Position numbers and translations under genes: made by a program. DNA of 64,000 bases. Source: Brasenia schreberi (Eukaryota > Streptophyta > Magnoliopsida > Nymphaeales > Cabombaceae). The stretch's first letter is position 1; the number at the start of each line of letters is the position of its first letter. This document shows positions 1 through 10,120 of this stretch, piece after piece. The notes below the pieces were generated by a model that was not told the DNA's origin, did not search any database, and saw only the letters and a program-made list of their open reading frames with translations. The stretch spans positions 2,044,501 to 2,108,500 of the forward strand of contig JAYKKT010000037.1 in NCBI GenBank assembly GCA_036023115.1. Reading direction: 5' to 3'.

Positions 1-1065
1 TTGTGCAACACTTCCTCTCTCAGCCCAAAATCAGCCCCTAGCTATTCCCCCGAAGTGATGAAAGATAGAGCATTACAAGATGCTTCACCCGCCCCCTCCC
101 CCTTGGCCCTATTTATAGGCCAAGGGGCTGATTCTAGGCCCTTCTTTAGGGTGGGTTGGATCAGCCTCAAGTCAGCTCCTTGATCCACAACAGTGGTCCC
201 TTTTGTGATGGAATGGACCATCCCCATGTGGGCTGGTTCCTAGACTTGGATCGGCTCCTTTTGGGTTTAGTTGGTTGTTCCATGTTTGGCCGGTCCATGA
301 TGCAATCCATCCCATTTTGGCTTGATCATATGACTTGATCATGGCCTTACAAAATTAAACTTGGTCTCTTCTATGATGATATGGACTAGGTGAATTAGGT
401 CTTACTCAAGCTCAATGAGGTTCTCTTGTTTGGATCGGCCTTGGGAACTTGGTCCAATTCGGGTGCATGGTTGGCCAGCCCATGATGTGAACTTGGCTCA
501 ATCATAGTGTTGCTTCAATTGCCATATTTCAAACCATGTCACTTGATCAAACATGATTTATCCCAGCCATATCTCTGATTTGGATTCATCATGATCTTGG
601 CCCGTACATATGTAGTTGAATTGCATCTTTTGATTTGGACTTAATTCATCATAAGCTCGACCCCATCTTATCCAGGCATTTGAAATTGGATTGCCTCTAA
701 ATGAACTGCCTGGTGAAGCTTGATTCGATCCATGATTCTAGACCAATCCGTTTGTGATCTTCATCTACTTCTGATAGGCTTCAATCTTACTTGCTTTATC
801 CGGATAGGCTCTTGACTCGGTCTTTCCTTCACTTTTGGAATTAGTCTTGATTCGGATTTAGATTGGGTCTCATCTGTTTATCTACTTTGTTTCGAAATTC
901 TTGGACTATTTAACTTGAATTTAAAACCTTTATTTTGAAACATTACCAAAAAGACTTGAACTTTAAAAAGTTGGGTTTTTTTGAATTTAAAGGTTCATAA
1001 AGGATTTAAATTGACTTTCAAAATTTAGGAGTTTCGAAAATATTTTAAATTTTTGGGTGTTTACA
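1..1065 (-). repeat. Partial LTR, U3 side, minus orientation (family E)
   Basis: The right edge reads GGTGTTTACA, so on the minus strand it opens with TGTAAACACC, the start shared by every other LTR here. A canonical TATA box (CTATAAATAG on the minus strand) lies at 109-118. What follows at 1066 is not a polypurine tract, so this is the outer end of a 5' LTR, or a solo LTR, whose remainder lies left of the window. It is clearly diverged from the other LTR families. The short open frames inside it are not genes. Confidence 0.72.
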
Positions 1066-3991
1066 GGAGTGGAAACTTGGGTCTCTTCCTAGCAAGGTAT
1101 ATCGATGGTTGTAGTTTTGCTTGGTGGGATGTGTATTGTATCTTAGCAGGATGTAGTAGGTGTCATAGTCAAGGTAGAAGCTCAGGGTTTTTTTGATGAG
1201 TTGTGATGACCTTGCTAGATTAGAGGTCATTAAAACGGGACCTCTTTTCAAACTCATAGGGTAGACATGAGTTTTGGCTACCTATAGATATTGCTAATAT
1301 GATTAAAAAGAAAAGTGGACAAAGACATGTGCCAACAAAAAAAACTTACCCTTTTATGATGTTGGCTAATCAATGGGAAACACTCTCCCTCAAATCTTCT
1401 GTAGACAACTCTAAAGAGTGTTCTTCTAATAGAGGGGCTGGAGTGAGGATGTCTTTTGGGCAATACAATCTGATCGGCCAAGATATGTTTGGTACTTGGT
1501 TCAATAGGCATTGAGCTAAGTCATTCAATTCTTTGTCAAAGATGACATAAATGGCCGAAGATCACCACTTATCATATTCAAGGGTGGCTCCTGGGTTGGT
1601 TTTAAAAACATTAGAAAGGAAACTCTCGACCACTCGGAGATTGACTTTAGTCACTACTTTCATTGCCGAACTCGATGTCACTATGATTCTTGTCAACATA
1701 TCAGCCAAATAAATAGGGCTGAGAATTACTTGGACAAGCACAAATTAATGGGCTAAACTTTGAGGGAAATATCTCTCAATTGTTGTGAGGTTGGTGGTGG
1801 ATGATGATCCACTAAACTCGTTCAGCAAATCTTGAGAGCATAGGAATGGTTGCCACTCTGTGATGGAAGTCTCAAGAGGGTTGGACACTTTTCTAGTATC
1901 TATTGAGTCACATATTTCCCATGAATTAATAGGTAAAAATCAGAATTATTCTCAAATTCAAGATGAAGCAATTTATTGAGGTAGATTGATAGTATCCTAA
2001 CACGAGAATAGATTTTCAACAAAACTATACCTAGAAAGAATTTCTCCCATCTAAGGCTAGTAAGATAGTGATATGGGAGAATGAGTATGCATCCAGAGAA
2101 AGTAGAAGTATATCCAACATTGGAGAAACCACCTCGGGTCAGAAGCACAATTGAATGTTTTTCCATTGGTAAGTTGAGAAATGAAGGATTGAATATCTCA
2201 AAAAAGGGCACTCAAGAAAATGAACAAAAATTAAAGAAAGATTAGAAAGTAGGGCCTCAACAATGATACATTATTTTTTTGTGATTGCTATGCCGTTAGG
2301 GTAGATGATCAAATTGCATAGCCAAAACACAAAAAAGATGGCATGCTCATCTTGAGTTACCTCCTCTCCTGAATCTCACATGTTGGCTTAAAATTTTTTT
2401 TATGAAATATTTTCAAAAATAAAGGAAAAATGAGACAAGGAAGAACTAAAAGAATAGAATTGAGAGCCATCATAGGGCAATCTAATAATAACATGAACAT
2501 CTAAGAGGGTAGGGTATATCATACCTAGTTTGAGAATAAAAGAATTGAGTTTGCTGGACCAAAAACCTAAAAAGCTAAAGAGAAGATTGAGATTAGGAGG
2601 GAGGATGATGTGAGACAGTTGTATACGGTCACAATTTCTCACCTGCACTAGTCATCGATGTACATGATACCCACTCAATCCAACCACCGAATGTATTCCC
2701 TGAAAGGTCCCAACCATATGAGAATTAAGTCTTTAAGAAAACGATAGTACCAAAACTATTTTGCATATTGCGAACGAGTTTCTGGGATGACCATCTCTTC
2801 AACAATTCTAAGGCCTTATGTAAGAGACACAATAAGGCCGAGAAGGGAATAGTTAGAGTTGGTCGGTTAGATAACGAACAACATAATAGGGCCTTCTGTA
2901 TTGCCTAGAATGCTCATTTGGCAGTGATGGGCTTAAGGAGATGTGGCACAAGATAACGAATAACAATAAATGATGTTTTAGCCAATCTTAGTGGATTCCT
3001 CGAAGGAACAAAAAGTGGGGGGCTAAAACATAAAGGAACAAATCACACATGCAGAAAATATTAGATATTTTATATAAGACATTAATACTAGAAATAATGA
3101 CAAGATCATCCCTTATGATATCCTCAGCTTGCACGCATAGCCTATGCAACCTAGCCTGACATATGTTACAGAACTACCTTCAAATTTTCCCAGTGTGATT
3201 GAGAGCATTGATTGAGTATCCCTCTCTAGAGTTTCACGATTGTAAAGCAAAGCATGTAGCCCTTGTGATTCTTGAGCAAACTCCCAAGAAGTTGAAACCT
3301 CTACGTATCGAGTAATGACACCTGAGATTGGATCACACCCGAGAAATGTTGGCCAATAATTCTTGGTGTAGTTGACAAAGAATCTTGAGTTTCTCATCGA
3401 GGGACAAAATCTTGGCTTGAAGAGTCGAGTTTTTATTCTTAAGGTCGACTATACATTGTGATGGAGTAACCAAGCATCTGCAACCTATTGAGAGAAGGAT
3501 CATATGCATTCTTAATGCTCGTCGATAGTAGCAAGTTGGGTTTGTGATATAACTTCATGGTTCTGACTAGCAAAAAAAAGTTCATGGATTTGAATGTAGA
3601 CATGTAAGAATTCTTTAATTAATCTCCTCAGTTCAAAAGGAATGTCTATGTCTCCCCAAAGGATTTTTATAACATACACACTACGACCTACTTCATTTAG
3701 TATATAAGAGAAAGAAAAGGTCCTTGTGTGAAGTTATTGGATCATACCTACAAGGTGAAGGAAGAAGACTCATCAAAAATGGTAAAGGAAGCACTAGAAT
3801 CCATTACTTTTTACTCAAGATGCTTTGGAGGCGGGTTGTTACATGGTTAGGATAACATGCAGGTCTCTCTTTGATGGCTGAGTGTATGGAGTCTAGAAGG
3901 TTGAATTGGAATCAAGGCACGAAAATACGAAGGAATGAAAGATATCTCATTAAAAGTAACAAACAACAACCAATTAATGATGTCTAATGGT
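1066..3991. other. Unassigned island between LTRs with decayed coding traces
   Basis: About 2.9 kb of AT-richer sequence that does not match any element part in the window. Open frames are short: 1278-1511, 1900-2211, 2400-2648 and 3113-3397, all minus. At 3333-3458 (minus) a frame of about 41 residues reads DLKNKNSTLQAKILSLDEKL, a heptad-like coiled-coil pattern that ends at a stop. I do not recognise a family. It may be a broken host gene or an old transposon body that served as target for E1. I see no RNA gene or clear regulatory site. Confidence 0.45.
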
Positions 3992-4503
3992 TGTAGACGC
4001 GCGAAAATCCCCGCCTCTTCGCCTCTTTCGGGGCTTGGAGTGGATCTTATCGTGTGTCTAAGGCCTATGTATACAAATAGGGCGTGCCAGCTAGCTTACT
4101 TAAGTTAGCGAAGATATATTAACACTGACTTCTAAACGTGGCGACTGTGAGCAAGTAAGCTCTTGTCGTCGCAGACCTTCTTGCACCGATGCGCAAGGGT
4201 CAGTCTGTACGCTTTTGCAAAAATCGAGTTTTGGGGAGAAAGTCTACGAAACGGTTCGAGGTATCTATTTCGGGTCTTTAAGATGCGATTGCATGTTTTA
4301 GATCACGTGGATTTGCACGTGCCTAAGTCTTTTCTTTTATCCCTTTTTGGGTCGCCTAGTTTGTGTGTTATGAACACTCCACTACATGGGCGAATTCGAG
4401 CGGGGCTTGCTTCGATGCAATATGCGTCCTACCTCGTGGTATGGCGTAGATGCAATGCAAACTCACACTACTCCAAAGGGAAAACCCGAAATGTAAAGAC
4501 AAT

Positions 4504-4575
4504 ACTGAAGGGAAATAACAGAAGGGAAATAACCGAAGGGAAATAACCGAAGGGAAATAACCGAAGGGAAATAAG
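4504..4575. repeat. 14-bp minisatellite in LTR
   Basis: Tandem copies of a GAAGGGAAATAACC-like unit. The same array occurs in the partner LTR at 15798-15856 and in shorter form in other family A LTRs. In the partner LTR it marks the exact point where the sequence switches to an inverted LTR. Confidence 0.85.
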
Positions 4576-4618
4576 TATATATCTTATGTATATGAGCCCT
4601 TACTCGGGTCTTGCAAAT

Positions 4619-5110
4619 AAGAGCGAAGGCTCAATGTGGGTGCGTGCTTGAATTGAAAGACTTACACACACGACATGAATTTAAACCCAAATATAAATTG
4701 CAGTATGGCCTTGACTAAGGTCTTGGGAATAAGAGCGAAGGCTCAATGTGTGTGAGAGTGCTTGAATTAAAAGACTACCCACACGACATAAATGAAACCC
4801 AAATATAACTGCAATAAGGCCTTTACTAAGGTCTTGGGAGTAAGAGCGAAGGCTCAATGTGTGTGAAAGTGCTTGAATCGAAAGACTTACTCACACGACA
4901 TGAAATGAAACCCAAATAGTATAGGTCGACCCTTACTTGGGTCTTTCAAATAAGAGCGAAAGCTCAATGTGTGTGAGAGTGCTTGAATTGAAAGACTTAC
5001 TCACACGACAAGAAATGAAACCCAAATAGTATAGGTCGGCCCTTACTTGGGTCTTTCAAATAAGAGCGAAAGCTCAATGTGTGTGAGAGTGCTTGAATTG
5101 AAAGACAACG
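4619..5110 (-). repeat. Five tandem units of about 111 bp inside the E1 3' LTR
   Basis: The phrase GAGCGAA(G/A)GCTCAATGTG recurs at 4621, 4733, 4844, 4954 and 5064, so the spacing is 110 to 112 bp. Each unit also carries ACACGACATGAA and CCTTACT(T/A)(G/A)GGTCTT. Homologous arrays sit at the same place in the other LTRs, for example 29061-29520 and, inverted, 17090-17580. Confidence 0.88.
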
Positions 5111-6050
5111 CACCCAACTTAAACAAAACCCTTCGAAAATGAAAGTATATATACACTTATATATTAGGGGCTGATTAGGCCCGTGTGTGTTCAAAATTGT
5201 GCACGACTAAGAGAGTGCACGTGTGTGGTTGTGCCAAGCCACGTTATTACAAGCGGGGGGAGACTATGCTCCGTTATTACAACCCCGTATCAAATTGAAT
5301 TTCAAACAAGTGTACGACTAAAGACCGAGTTTAGACACTTACGAGTAGCTGGTCCGTAGAGGTCTTGCTTGAGCGTGGGCTTGGCCTTGGGCTGCAAACG
5401 GGAGCTCCGCGAAGGTAGGTGATCAAGGGTGCTGGCCGGCTGGTAGTGGGGCGCGGGATAGGCGCCTCGGAGGTGGCCGGTGGCTAGTAGATGGCGCCTC
5501 AAGGTAAGGGGTTTAAATGGCTGAATGAGTGGGTTCTTAGGGTCACTAGGGGAGTTGGGAGTTTAGGGAAACTGGACCTAAGAGGTGAGCTGGTGGGAGG
5601 GCCGAGTAGGACACCTAGGGGAAAGCCGAATGGGACATGATAGCTAGGTAGTGGCCGGCAGCTTGGGTTATACTAGGTTCGGCTAGGTTTAGGTGGTGGC
5701 GGCAAAAGGGCTGAGATGAAGGTAGGATGGGTGGCTAAGAGTGGAGAGGTGGTAGAGAGGGGGGCTAGGTAAGGTGTAGGGTACTTACCGAATGGGGAGA
5801 GGTGGCGGATGAAGTGGGAAGGTGGCGGGCAGGCGGCTGTCGGGGTTCGGTTGGGTGAAGATGATGGTGTCCGGCTGAGGGGTGGTGGTGGTGGATGGAA
5901 GAGGGAAGGTGGCGGAGCAGGTGGCAGCTGGTGGAGCAGCTGGAGCAGGCCAAGGTGGGGAGTCGTCCCGGCTGGGTGAGAGAAGGGAGAAGGAGAGGGC
6001 CCGGCTGGGTGAGGTAGTGGTTCCCACTTGGAAAACCCGCCCACAAGGAG

Positions 6051-6066
6051 GGGGGTTTAAATAGGG
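6051..6066 (-). promoter_or_regulatory. Second TATA-like box of family A LTR
   Basis: On the minus strand this reads CCCTATTTAAACCCCC, followed by a GGGCGGGTTTTCC block. It lies about 1.24 kb into the LTR and about 100 bp downstream of an evening-element motif (6161-6169). The same arrangement recurs at 16014, 30490, 41815 and 47763 in other family A LTRs. Promoter activity is inferred from position and conservation only. Confidence 0.5.
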
Positions 6067-6160
6067 GATGGGTAGGTCGGTTAGGGCTGGGCTGTGGGTA
6101 GTGGTTAGGTGGTTTAGGTAGGGTGGTATGTAGATAAGGTGGGCTGGAAGGGGTTGGGCC

Positions 6161-6169
6161 AGATATTTT
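6161..6169 (-). promoter_or_regulatory. Evening-element motif in LTR
   Basis: The minus strand reads AAAATATCT, the plant evening element bound by CCA1/RVE-type MYB factors, followed by GGCCC. Exact copies at the same LTR position: 15907-15915, 30592-30600 and 45615-45623. Eight-base versions (AAATATCT): 41903-41910, 41921-41928, 45578-45585, 47670-47677 and 47688-47695. Confidence 0.45.
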
Positions 6170-6325
6170 AAAACTAGGGGTTTGGGTAAATTGTGGGCTA
6201 AGGGTGGTTTAGGGGTTTAGGGCTAGGTTAGGTGGTTGGGTTTTAGGGTGAGGTTTAGTGAGCTAGGTTAGGTGATTAGGCTAGGTTTAGGCTAGGATTA
6301 GGGAAATTAATCTAGGTTTAGGGAA

Positions 6326-6411
6326 GGATTAGGGAAGTGGGTTAGGTGATTAGGTTGGGATTAGGCCGGGATTAGGGAAGTGGGTTAGGTGATTAGGTTC
6401 AGATTAGGGGT
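6326..6411. repeat. Tandem 43-bp unit in a degenerate TTAGG-rich tract
   Basis: Two consecutive 43-bp units (6326-6368 and 6369-6411), each containing GGATTAGGGAAGTGGG and GTTAGGTGATTAGG. They sit in a wider tract (about 6170-6470) dense in TTAGG and TTTAGG. Equivalent tracts occur at 30600-30890, 41940-42220 and, inverted, 47360-47650. The repeats resemble plant telomere repeats (TTTAGGG) but are irregular and internal to LTRs. Confidence 0.75.
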
Positions 6412-7294
6412 GGATTAGGGGTTTAGGCTAGGTTTAGGCATTTTGGGTTAGGTTTAGGTGAAGGAGCTCCCTTAGCATGGCCCATAGACCTTGATCACCC
6501 CATGTTGGTGCAGCCCTAGGTTAGGTTTTAGCTAATTACAAGCTTAAACCCACTCAATTAGGCTAACCCACATGATTAACCCAAACTTGACACACAAGTC
6601 AAGCTTAATACAACACTCTTGATATTTTTTTACCCCCACTCTCTCTCATGCCCAATATCCCACGTGAATTTCAAGTGGGCCCCACCTCCATTTATGAGAA
6701 GGTGATGTGGGCCATGGATATGGATATTGGATTGGATCTCTGGATCCAAATCCAAATCCAAGTCCACATATGGGTTTGGATTGGAATCTGGATATATATG
6801 GTCCAGATCCAGTCCAAACTGAACTCTGACTCCTTCGAGCTGTTCGAAACGGACGATTCGTGCGGGGCCTGACAGCATCAGTACTCCGTCTGCGTTGGGT
6901 CTTCGCCAACATAGTCGTCCGCCTCCGTTTCTGCCTTCCAGAGATGACTTCAAATGCTATTTTGATAAGAACAGGGTCTTGGACGTTCGAGATCCTGGGA
7001 TGTGAATCAGATACAAGAGTTGCTGCGCCGGGCTCGACAGGTGCTCCGGTTCCGGGCTCTTCTTGGCTCTCCTGGTCCTGTCTTGATCGGGCCAAGCCAC
7101 TTCGGGGTTTCAAAACGTGTTTTAAAAGGGTTTTCAAAAGCCATATTATATGTTTTAGAAAGATAAAGTTTAAAACATATGTACAGGGTTGTTTGGAAGG
7201 CTCCTGGGTTTCCAAACTCAAAATGGCCCTTTGGGGACTGCTTGTATAAAACCAGATTCGTTTAAGAAATTCGTGGGATTTCGGGGTGTTTACA

Positions 7295-7308
7295 GATGCC
7301 CCTCTTTG
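7295..7308 (-). other. Polypurine tract of E1
   Basis: The minus strand reads CAAAGAGGGGCATC and ends exactly where the LTR begins TGTAAACACC. Identical or near-identical tracts abut the 3' LTRs of E2 (31721-31734), E3 (26971-26984) and E4 (54111-54124). In this class of element the tract primes plus-strand DNA synthesis. Confidence 0.88.
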
Positions 7309-7340
7309 GCCTTGTCCAAATAGATTTGGATAAGGGCAAA
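7305..7340 (-). other. Hairpin beside and overlapping the polypurine tract (E1)
   Basis: An inverted repeat with arms CCTTGTCCAAAT and ATTTGGATAAGG around a 2-base centre, flanked by TTTG and CAAA. The outer CAAA is part of the polypurine tract. The same structure occurs in E2 (31731-31766), E3 (26981-27016) and E4 (54079-54114), with paired changes in the arms. Confidence 0.7.
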
Positions 7341-8245
7341 GATGACAAACACCCCTTTTAATGTCTCCCTAGATCTAGCCACGAAGAATATGGGATCGTC
7401 CCATTTTAGCAAAAATCTCAATTTTACAAACTCTGGTAGGAGGAGATATCACGCCAAAGGGTTCACTTATGGAATCTGGTCCTAAATGGGATCATGTTCA
7501 TGCAAGTACCATGCGTGGAATGCAGATGACATGGGTGTGGTGCCAAGAGTGGCGACCTTCCAAAGACCAGGTGTGGTCGAACTCTAGAGACTTACAAGGC
7601 CTACTGCTCCAAGTGAGCAAAAACCCTATGCTGTTCGATGTTCGGTTTTTAAAACTTATTTACAAAAGCTATTTACAAAAGGGACAACTGTCTTGAGCCT
7701 CGATCCTAAGGATCTCGAGCTCTTCGTGCTTGCCCTTGTTTGAGTCTTAACACTCGCTTTATCTAGCGGAGGTTTTATAAGAAAACAAGCTTCATTTCAA
7801 ATTCCTACGCCTTACTCGAAACGTCGAATTCTCAAACAAGATGAAATTCAAGTAAGTAAATCCTATTTTTACTTTAGGATTCCTCGAAATGAACCATGCT
7901 TTAGCTTGGGATAAGCCAGGGATGGGAAAGAGATACCACGGTCCCTTCTGAAGCGTCCCGTGGTTTAAGGCATAGAAGGCGGAAAACTGCTCTTTTTGAG
8001 CTTTTTGGCCTCTTTTTCCTTTTTTTTCATAGAGGGTCTCCCTTTGGGAGTATTTTTTTCTTTAATCCCTCTTTTTCATAAGAGAATCGATTTTTCTTTT
8101 TGAAGTCTGGTTTCTTTCTTTTGGAAAGAGACTTTAAATGGGAAATTCCCTTTTGATTTGGGCCTTTGTTTTCCTTTTGGAAGGAGAAGAGAAGAGGGGA
8201 GGACTTATCCCAAGCCTACACTCGATCCATTCCAGATCAGCCTAT
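7341..8245 (-). other. E1 3' untranslated region
   Basis: Lies between the integrase end and the polypurine tract and has no conserved open frame. It carries a conserved hairpin (7935-7964) and a purine-rich stretch on the element's sense strand (pyrimidine-rich on plus, about 7985-8190, with CTCTTTTT runs). The counterparts are 31767-32640 in E2, 27017-28250 in E3 and 52943-54078 in E4. Confidence 0.75.
7935..7964 (-). other. Conserved 3' UTR hairpin (E1)
   Basis: Arms ACCACGG and CCGTGGT enclose GACGCTTCAGAAGGGA on the element sense strand. Copies: 32363-32392 (E2), 27656-27685 (E3, one arm weakened) and 53460-53489 (E4). It is kept while the flanking UTR drifts, so a role in the genomic RNA is plausible but unproven. 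Confidence 0.6.
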
Positions 8246-8479
8246 TTAGAAATAGCACGTACTACTTGCAAGTATCTTGCTATGTTGAACTAGGCCTTTC
8301 TTTGTAAGAAGAAGGATTTTGAAATGCAACCACGATTTTGAAAACTCCACTCTTTCACAAGTGCGAATTCTCTCACTTAGGGTCACACGAGTTCGCCTTT
8401 GCACCTTATTTACACGTCTCAGGGCAGCTATCCCTTTCAAATTTTCGAAAAACTGGAATTTAATCCAGATCCTACACAT
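8246..8479 (-). CDS. 77-residue open frame overlapping the integrase end (E1), uncertain
   Basis: Its ATG lies in the last codons of integrase (the text ATGTGTAG holds both the ATG and the integrase stop), so it would be read in another frame right after integrase. The translation is basic (RRVNKVQRRTRVTLSERIRT) and matches the 77-residue frame in E2 (32645-32878) residue for residue. E4 does not keep it open. The perfect match sits in a patch where E1 and E2 are nearly identical in DNA, so identity alone is no proof of coding. I know no family for it, and it is most likely untranslated 3' sequence. Confidence 0.25.
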   Translation of the reverse strand: MCRIWIKFQFFENLKGIAALRRVNKVQRRTRVTLSERIRTCERVEFSKSWLHFKILLLTKKGLVQHSKILASSTCYF

Positions 8480-9935
8480 GATACTTCTTTAAGTATTGAA
8501 TATTGATAGGATCTGCTAAATTCCTACCTTCTACATCAATCAACCAATACGAATTGTTCGTAGTGGTTGCTCGTACAACATAGGGTCCATCCCAGTTGGG
8601 GCGCCACTTGCCTAGGGGGTGTGGGCCACGATGGTGGATGGTTTTTAAGACCAGATCTCCCACTTCAAAGTGGCGAGGTCTCATGTGTTTGGTATAATGT
8701 CGGGCTATCCTTTGCCGGTATGCACGATCATGATCCATGGCAAGGAGTCGCCTCTCATCTAGCAAATCTAGCTCGGCCATCCTAGCATGCTGAAGCGTCT
8801 CTAGGGGGAGGTCGAGTGCAATGGATGTATGGAATGAATGCAGTTGGGTATGAATGGGAAGAATGGCGTTTGTGCCATAGACCAATTCGAATGGTGTGGC
8901 ATTCGTGGGAGTCCGGATGGAAGTCCTATAAGCCCATAAGGCTTCATCCAGCTTCTCATGCCACCTCCTACCCTTCTCTAAGGTTTTCTCAATGATACCA
9001 ATGAGAGTCTTGTTTGTGGCTTCGGCTTGGCCGTTGCCTTGAGGGTAGTAGGGCGAGGAGAAGTGGTGAGTTATGCCATACGTGTTGCACAACTTAACCA
9101 TCCGCTCGTTCTTGAATGGGGTACCATTATCAGACACAAGGTCTCGTGGAACCCCAAATCGAGCCAAGATATTCCTCCGGATGAAAGCCACCACATGTTG
9201 CCCCATTACATTCGTTAGGGAAATGGCTTCCACCCACTTGGAGAAATACTCCGTGGCTGCTAAAATAAAACGATGCCCATTCGAGGCCTTTGGAAATATG
9301 GGGCCTACAATGTCAAACGCCCACATGGTAAATGGCCAGGGGCTGACCACGGAATGCAATGCAGATGAAGGGATATGAATGGCGTGCCCATGCACTTGAC
9401 ATGGATGACACTTCCTAACATGATCGTGACAATCCTTTTTTAGGGTGGACCAAAAATAACCCCCTCTAAGTATTTTCATCGCCATCATGTTGGCATTAAC
9501 ATGACCTCCACATTCTCCGTCGTGGAACTCGTGCATCACCATCCTAGCCTCCTCTAGGTCGATACACCTAAGCAGAATGCCGGTAAAACTCTTTTTGTAT
9601 AAGACCCCACCCAGAATGGTGTATCGGGTCGAAATCTTACGAATGAATGCCCTATCTTTGGATGTGGCATCCTCGGTGAATCCCCCATTTTCTAAAAATT
9701 GTTTTATGTCATAGAACCAGGGTTTTTCAATAGACTCTGGGTTGTTTTGGAAAATATCCAAGTCGTGTGTGGATGGATGGGGCGCATGCCATATTTCCAA
9801 AGATCTGGTCCCTGAAATGGGATCGACCTTCAGGGCTGAACCCAAGGAGGAGAGGGCATCGGCAATGCCATTGTCCTCTCTTCCTACGTGTGTGAGCTTA
9901 CACGATTGGAAGGATTGGACCAATCGAGTGGCCAA
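8472..9935 (-). CDS. E1 RNase H tail and integrase (reading frame separated from RT by a frameshift)
   Basis: Integrase joins element DNA ends to the chromosome. Visible parts of the 487-residue frame: the end of the second RNase H (ATRLVQSFQSCKLTHVGRED, residues 2-21, including the DNGIADALS block just after); an HHCC zinc domain (H near 135, CHPC near 173); the catalytic core with D near 206 (FDIVGP), D near 267 (SDNGTP) and E near 303 (GQAEATNK), with exactly 35 residues between the last two; and a C-terminal segment with GPHPLGKWRPNWDGPY. The frame stays open to YLKKYHV. The real protein is part of a polyprotein starting far upstream; the first Met here is only the first in this frame. 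A 1-base loss near 10137 separates it from RT. Confidence 0.9.
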   Translation of the reverse strand: MATRLVQSFQSCKLTHVGREDNGIADALSSLGSALKVDPISGTRSLEIWHAPHPSTHDLDIFQNNPESIEKPWFYDIKQFLENGGFTEDATSKDRAFIRKISTRYTILGGVLYKKSFTGILLRCIDLEEARMVMHEFHDGECGGHVNANMMAMKILRGGYFWSTLKKDCHDHVRKCHPCQVHGHAIHIPSSALHSVVSPWPFTMWAFDIVGPIFPKASNGHRFILAATEYFSKWVEAISLTNVMGQHVVAFIRRNILARFGVPRDLVSDNGTPFKNERMVKLCNTYGITHHFSSPYYPQGNGQAEATNKTLIGIIEKTLEKGRRWHEKLDEALWAYRTSIRTPTNATPFELVYGTNAILPIHTQLHSFHTSIALDLPLETLQHARMAELDLLDERRLLAMDHDRAYRQRIARHYTKHMRPRHFEVGDLVLKTIHHRGPHPLGKWRPNWDGPYVVRATTTNNSYWLIDVEGRNLADPINIQYLKKYHV

Positions 9936-10120
9936 CTCGTGATATGGAAGTAGTTTCTTATTACGTACTTGCCAAATTTTTAAAACCTGGTTTATGACAA
10001 GGAGCGAATCTCCAAAGACCTCGATGCATGATGCCCCTAGAGTTTTCGAAATCCTTAAGCCTTGTATGAGTGCTTCATACTCAGCTACGTTGTTGGAACA
10101 TTCGAAATCTAAGCGGACTG

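Larger units (their letters stand above)
3992..7294 (-). repeat. 3' LTR of E1 (family A, 3303 bp)
   Basis: Begins TGTAGACGCGCG at 3992 and ends GGTGTTTACA at 7294, directly beside the polypurine tract. In sense order it holds: a TATA-like CATAAATGG near 6690; a degenerate TTAGG-rich tract (6170-6470); an evening-element motif (6161-6169); a second TATA-like box beside a C-run (6051-6066); the conserved GGGGTTGTAATAACGGAG block (5254-5290); five tandem units of about 111 bp (4619-5110); a 14-bp minisatellite (4504-4575); and U5 hairpins (4172-4207 and 4090-4109). The 127-residue open frame at 4163-4546 is antisense of U5 and not a gene. Confidence 0.93.

Noticed and set aside
4172..4207. Possible hammerhead ribozyme, because CTGA, a hairpin and GAAGG follow each other in U5.
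   Set aside because: The required CUGAUGA and GAAA cores and the cleavage-site stem are absent. It is a plain double-stem hairpin.
4163..4546. A 127-residue open frame, repeated identically at 15457-15840.
   Set aside because: It is antisense of the U5 part of the E1 LTR pair. Identity follows from LTR pairing; no protein features are seen and other LTR copies do not keep it open.
5673..6046. Proline- and histidine-rich frames here and at 30106-30608, 41421-41800, 45550-45951 and 25537-25964.
   Set aside because: Low-complexity GC-rich LTR sequence gives long frames by composition; the reading is not conserved between LTR copies.
6170..6470. Interstitial telomere array.
   Set aside because: Repeats are irregular and lie at the same place in several LTRs, so they are part of the element.
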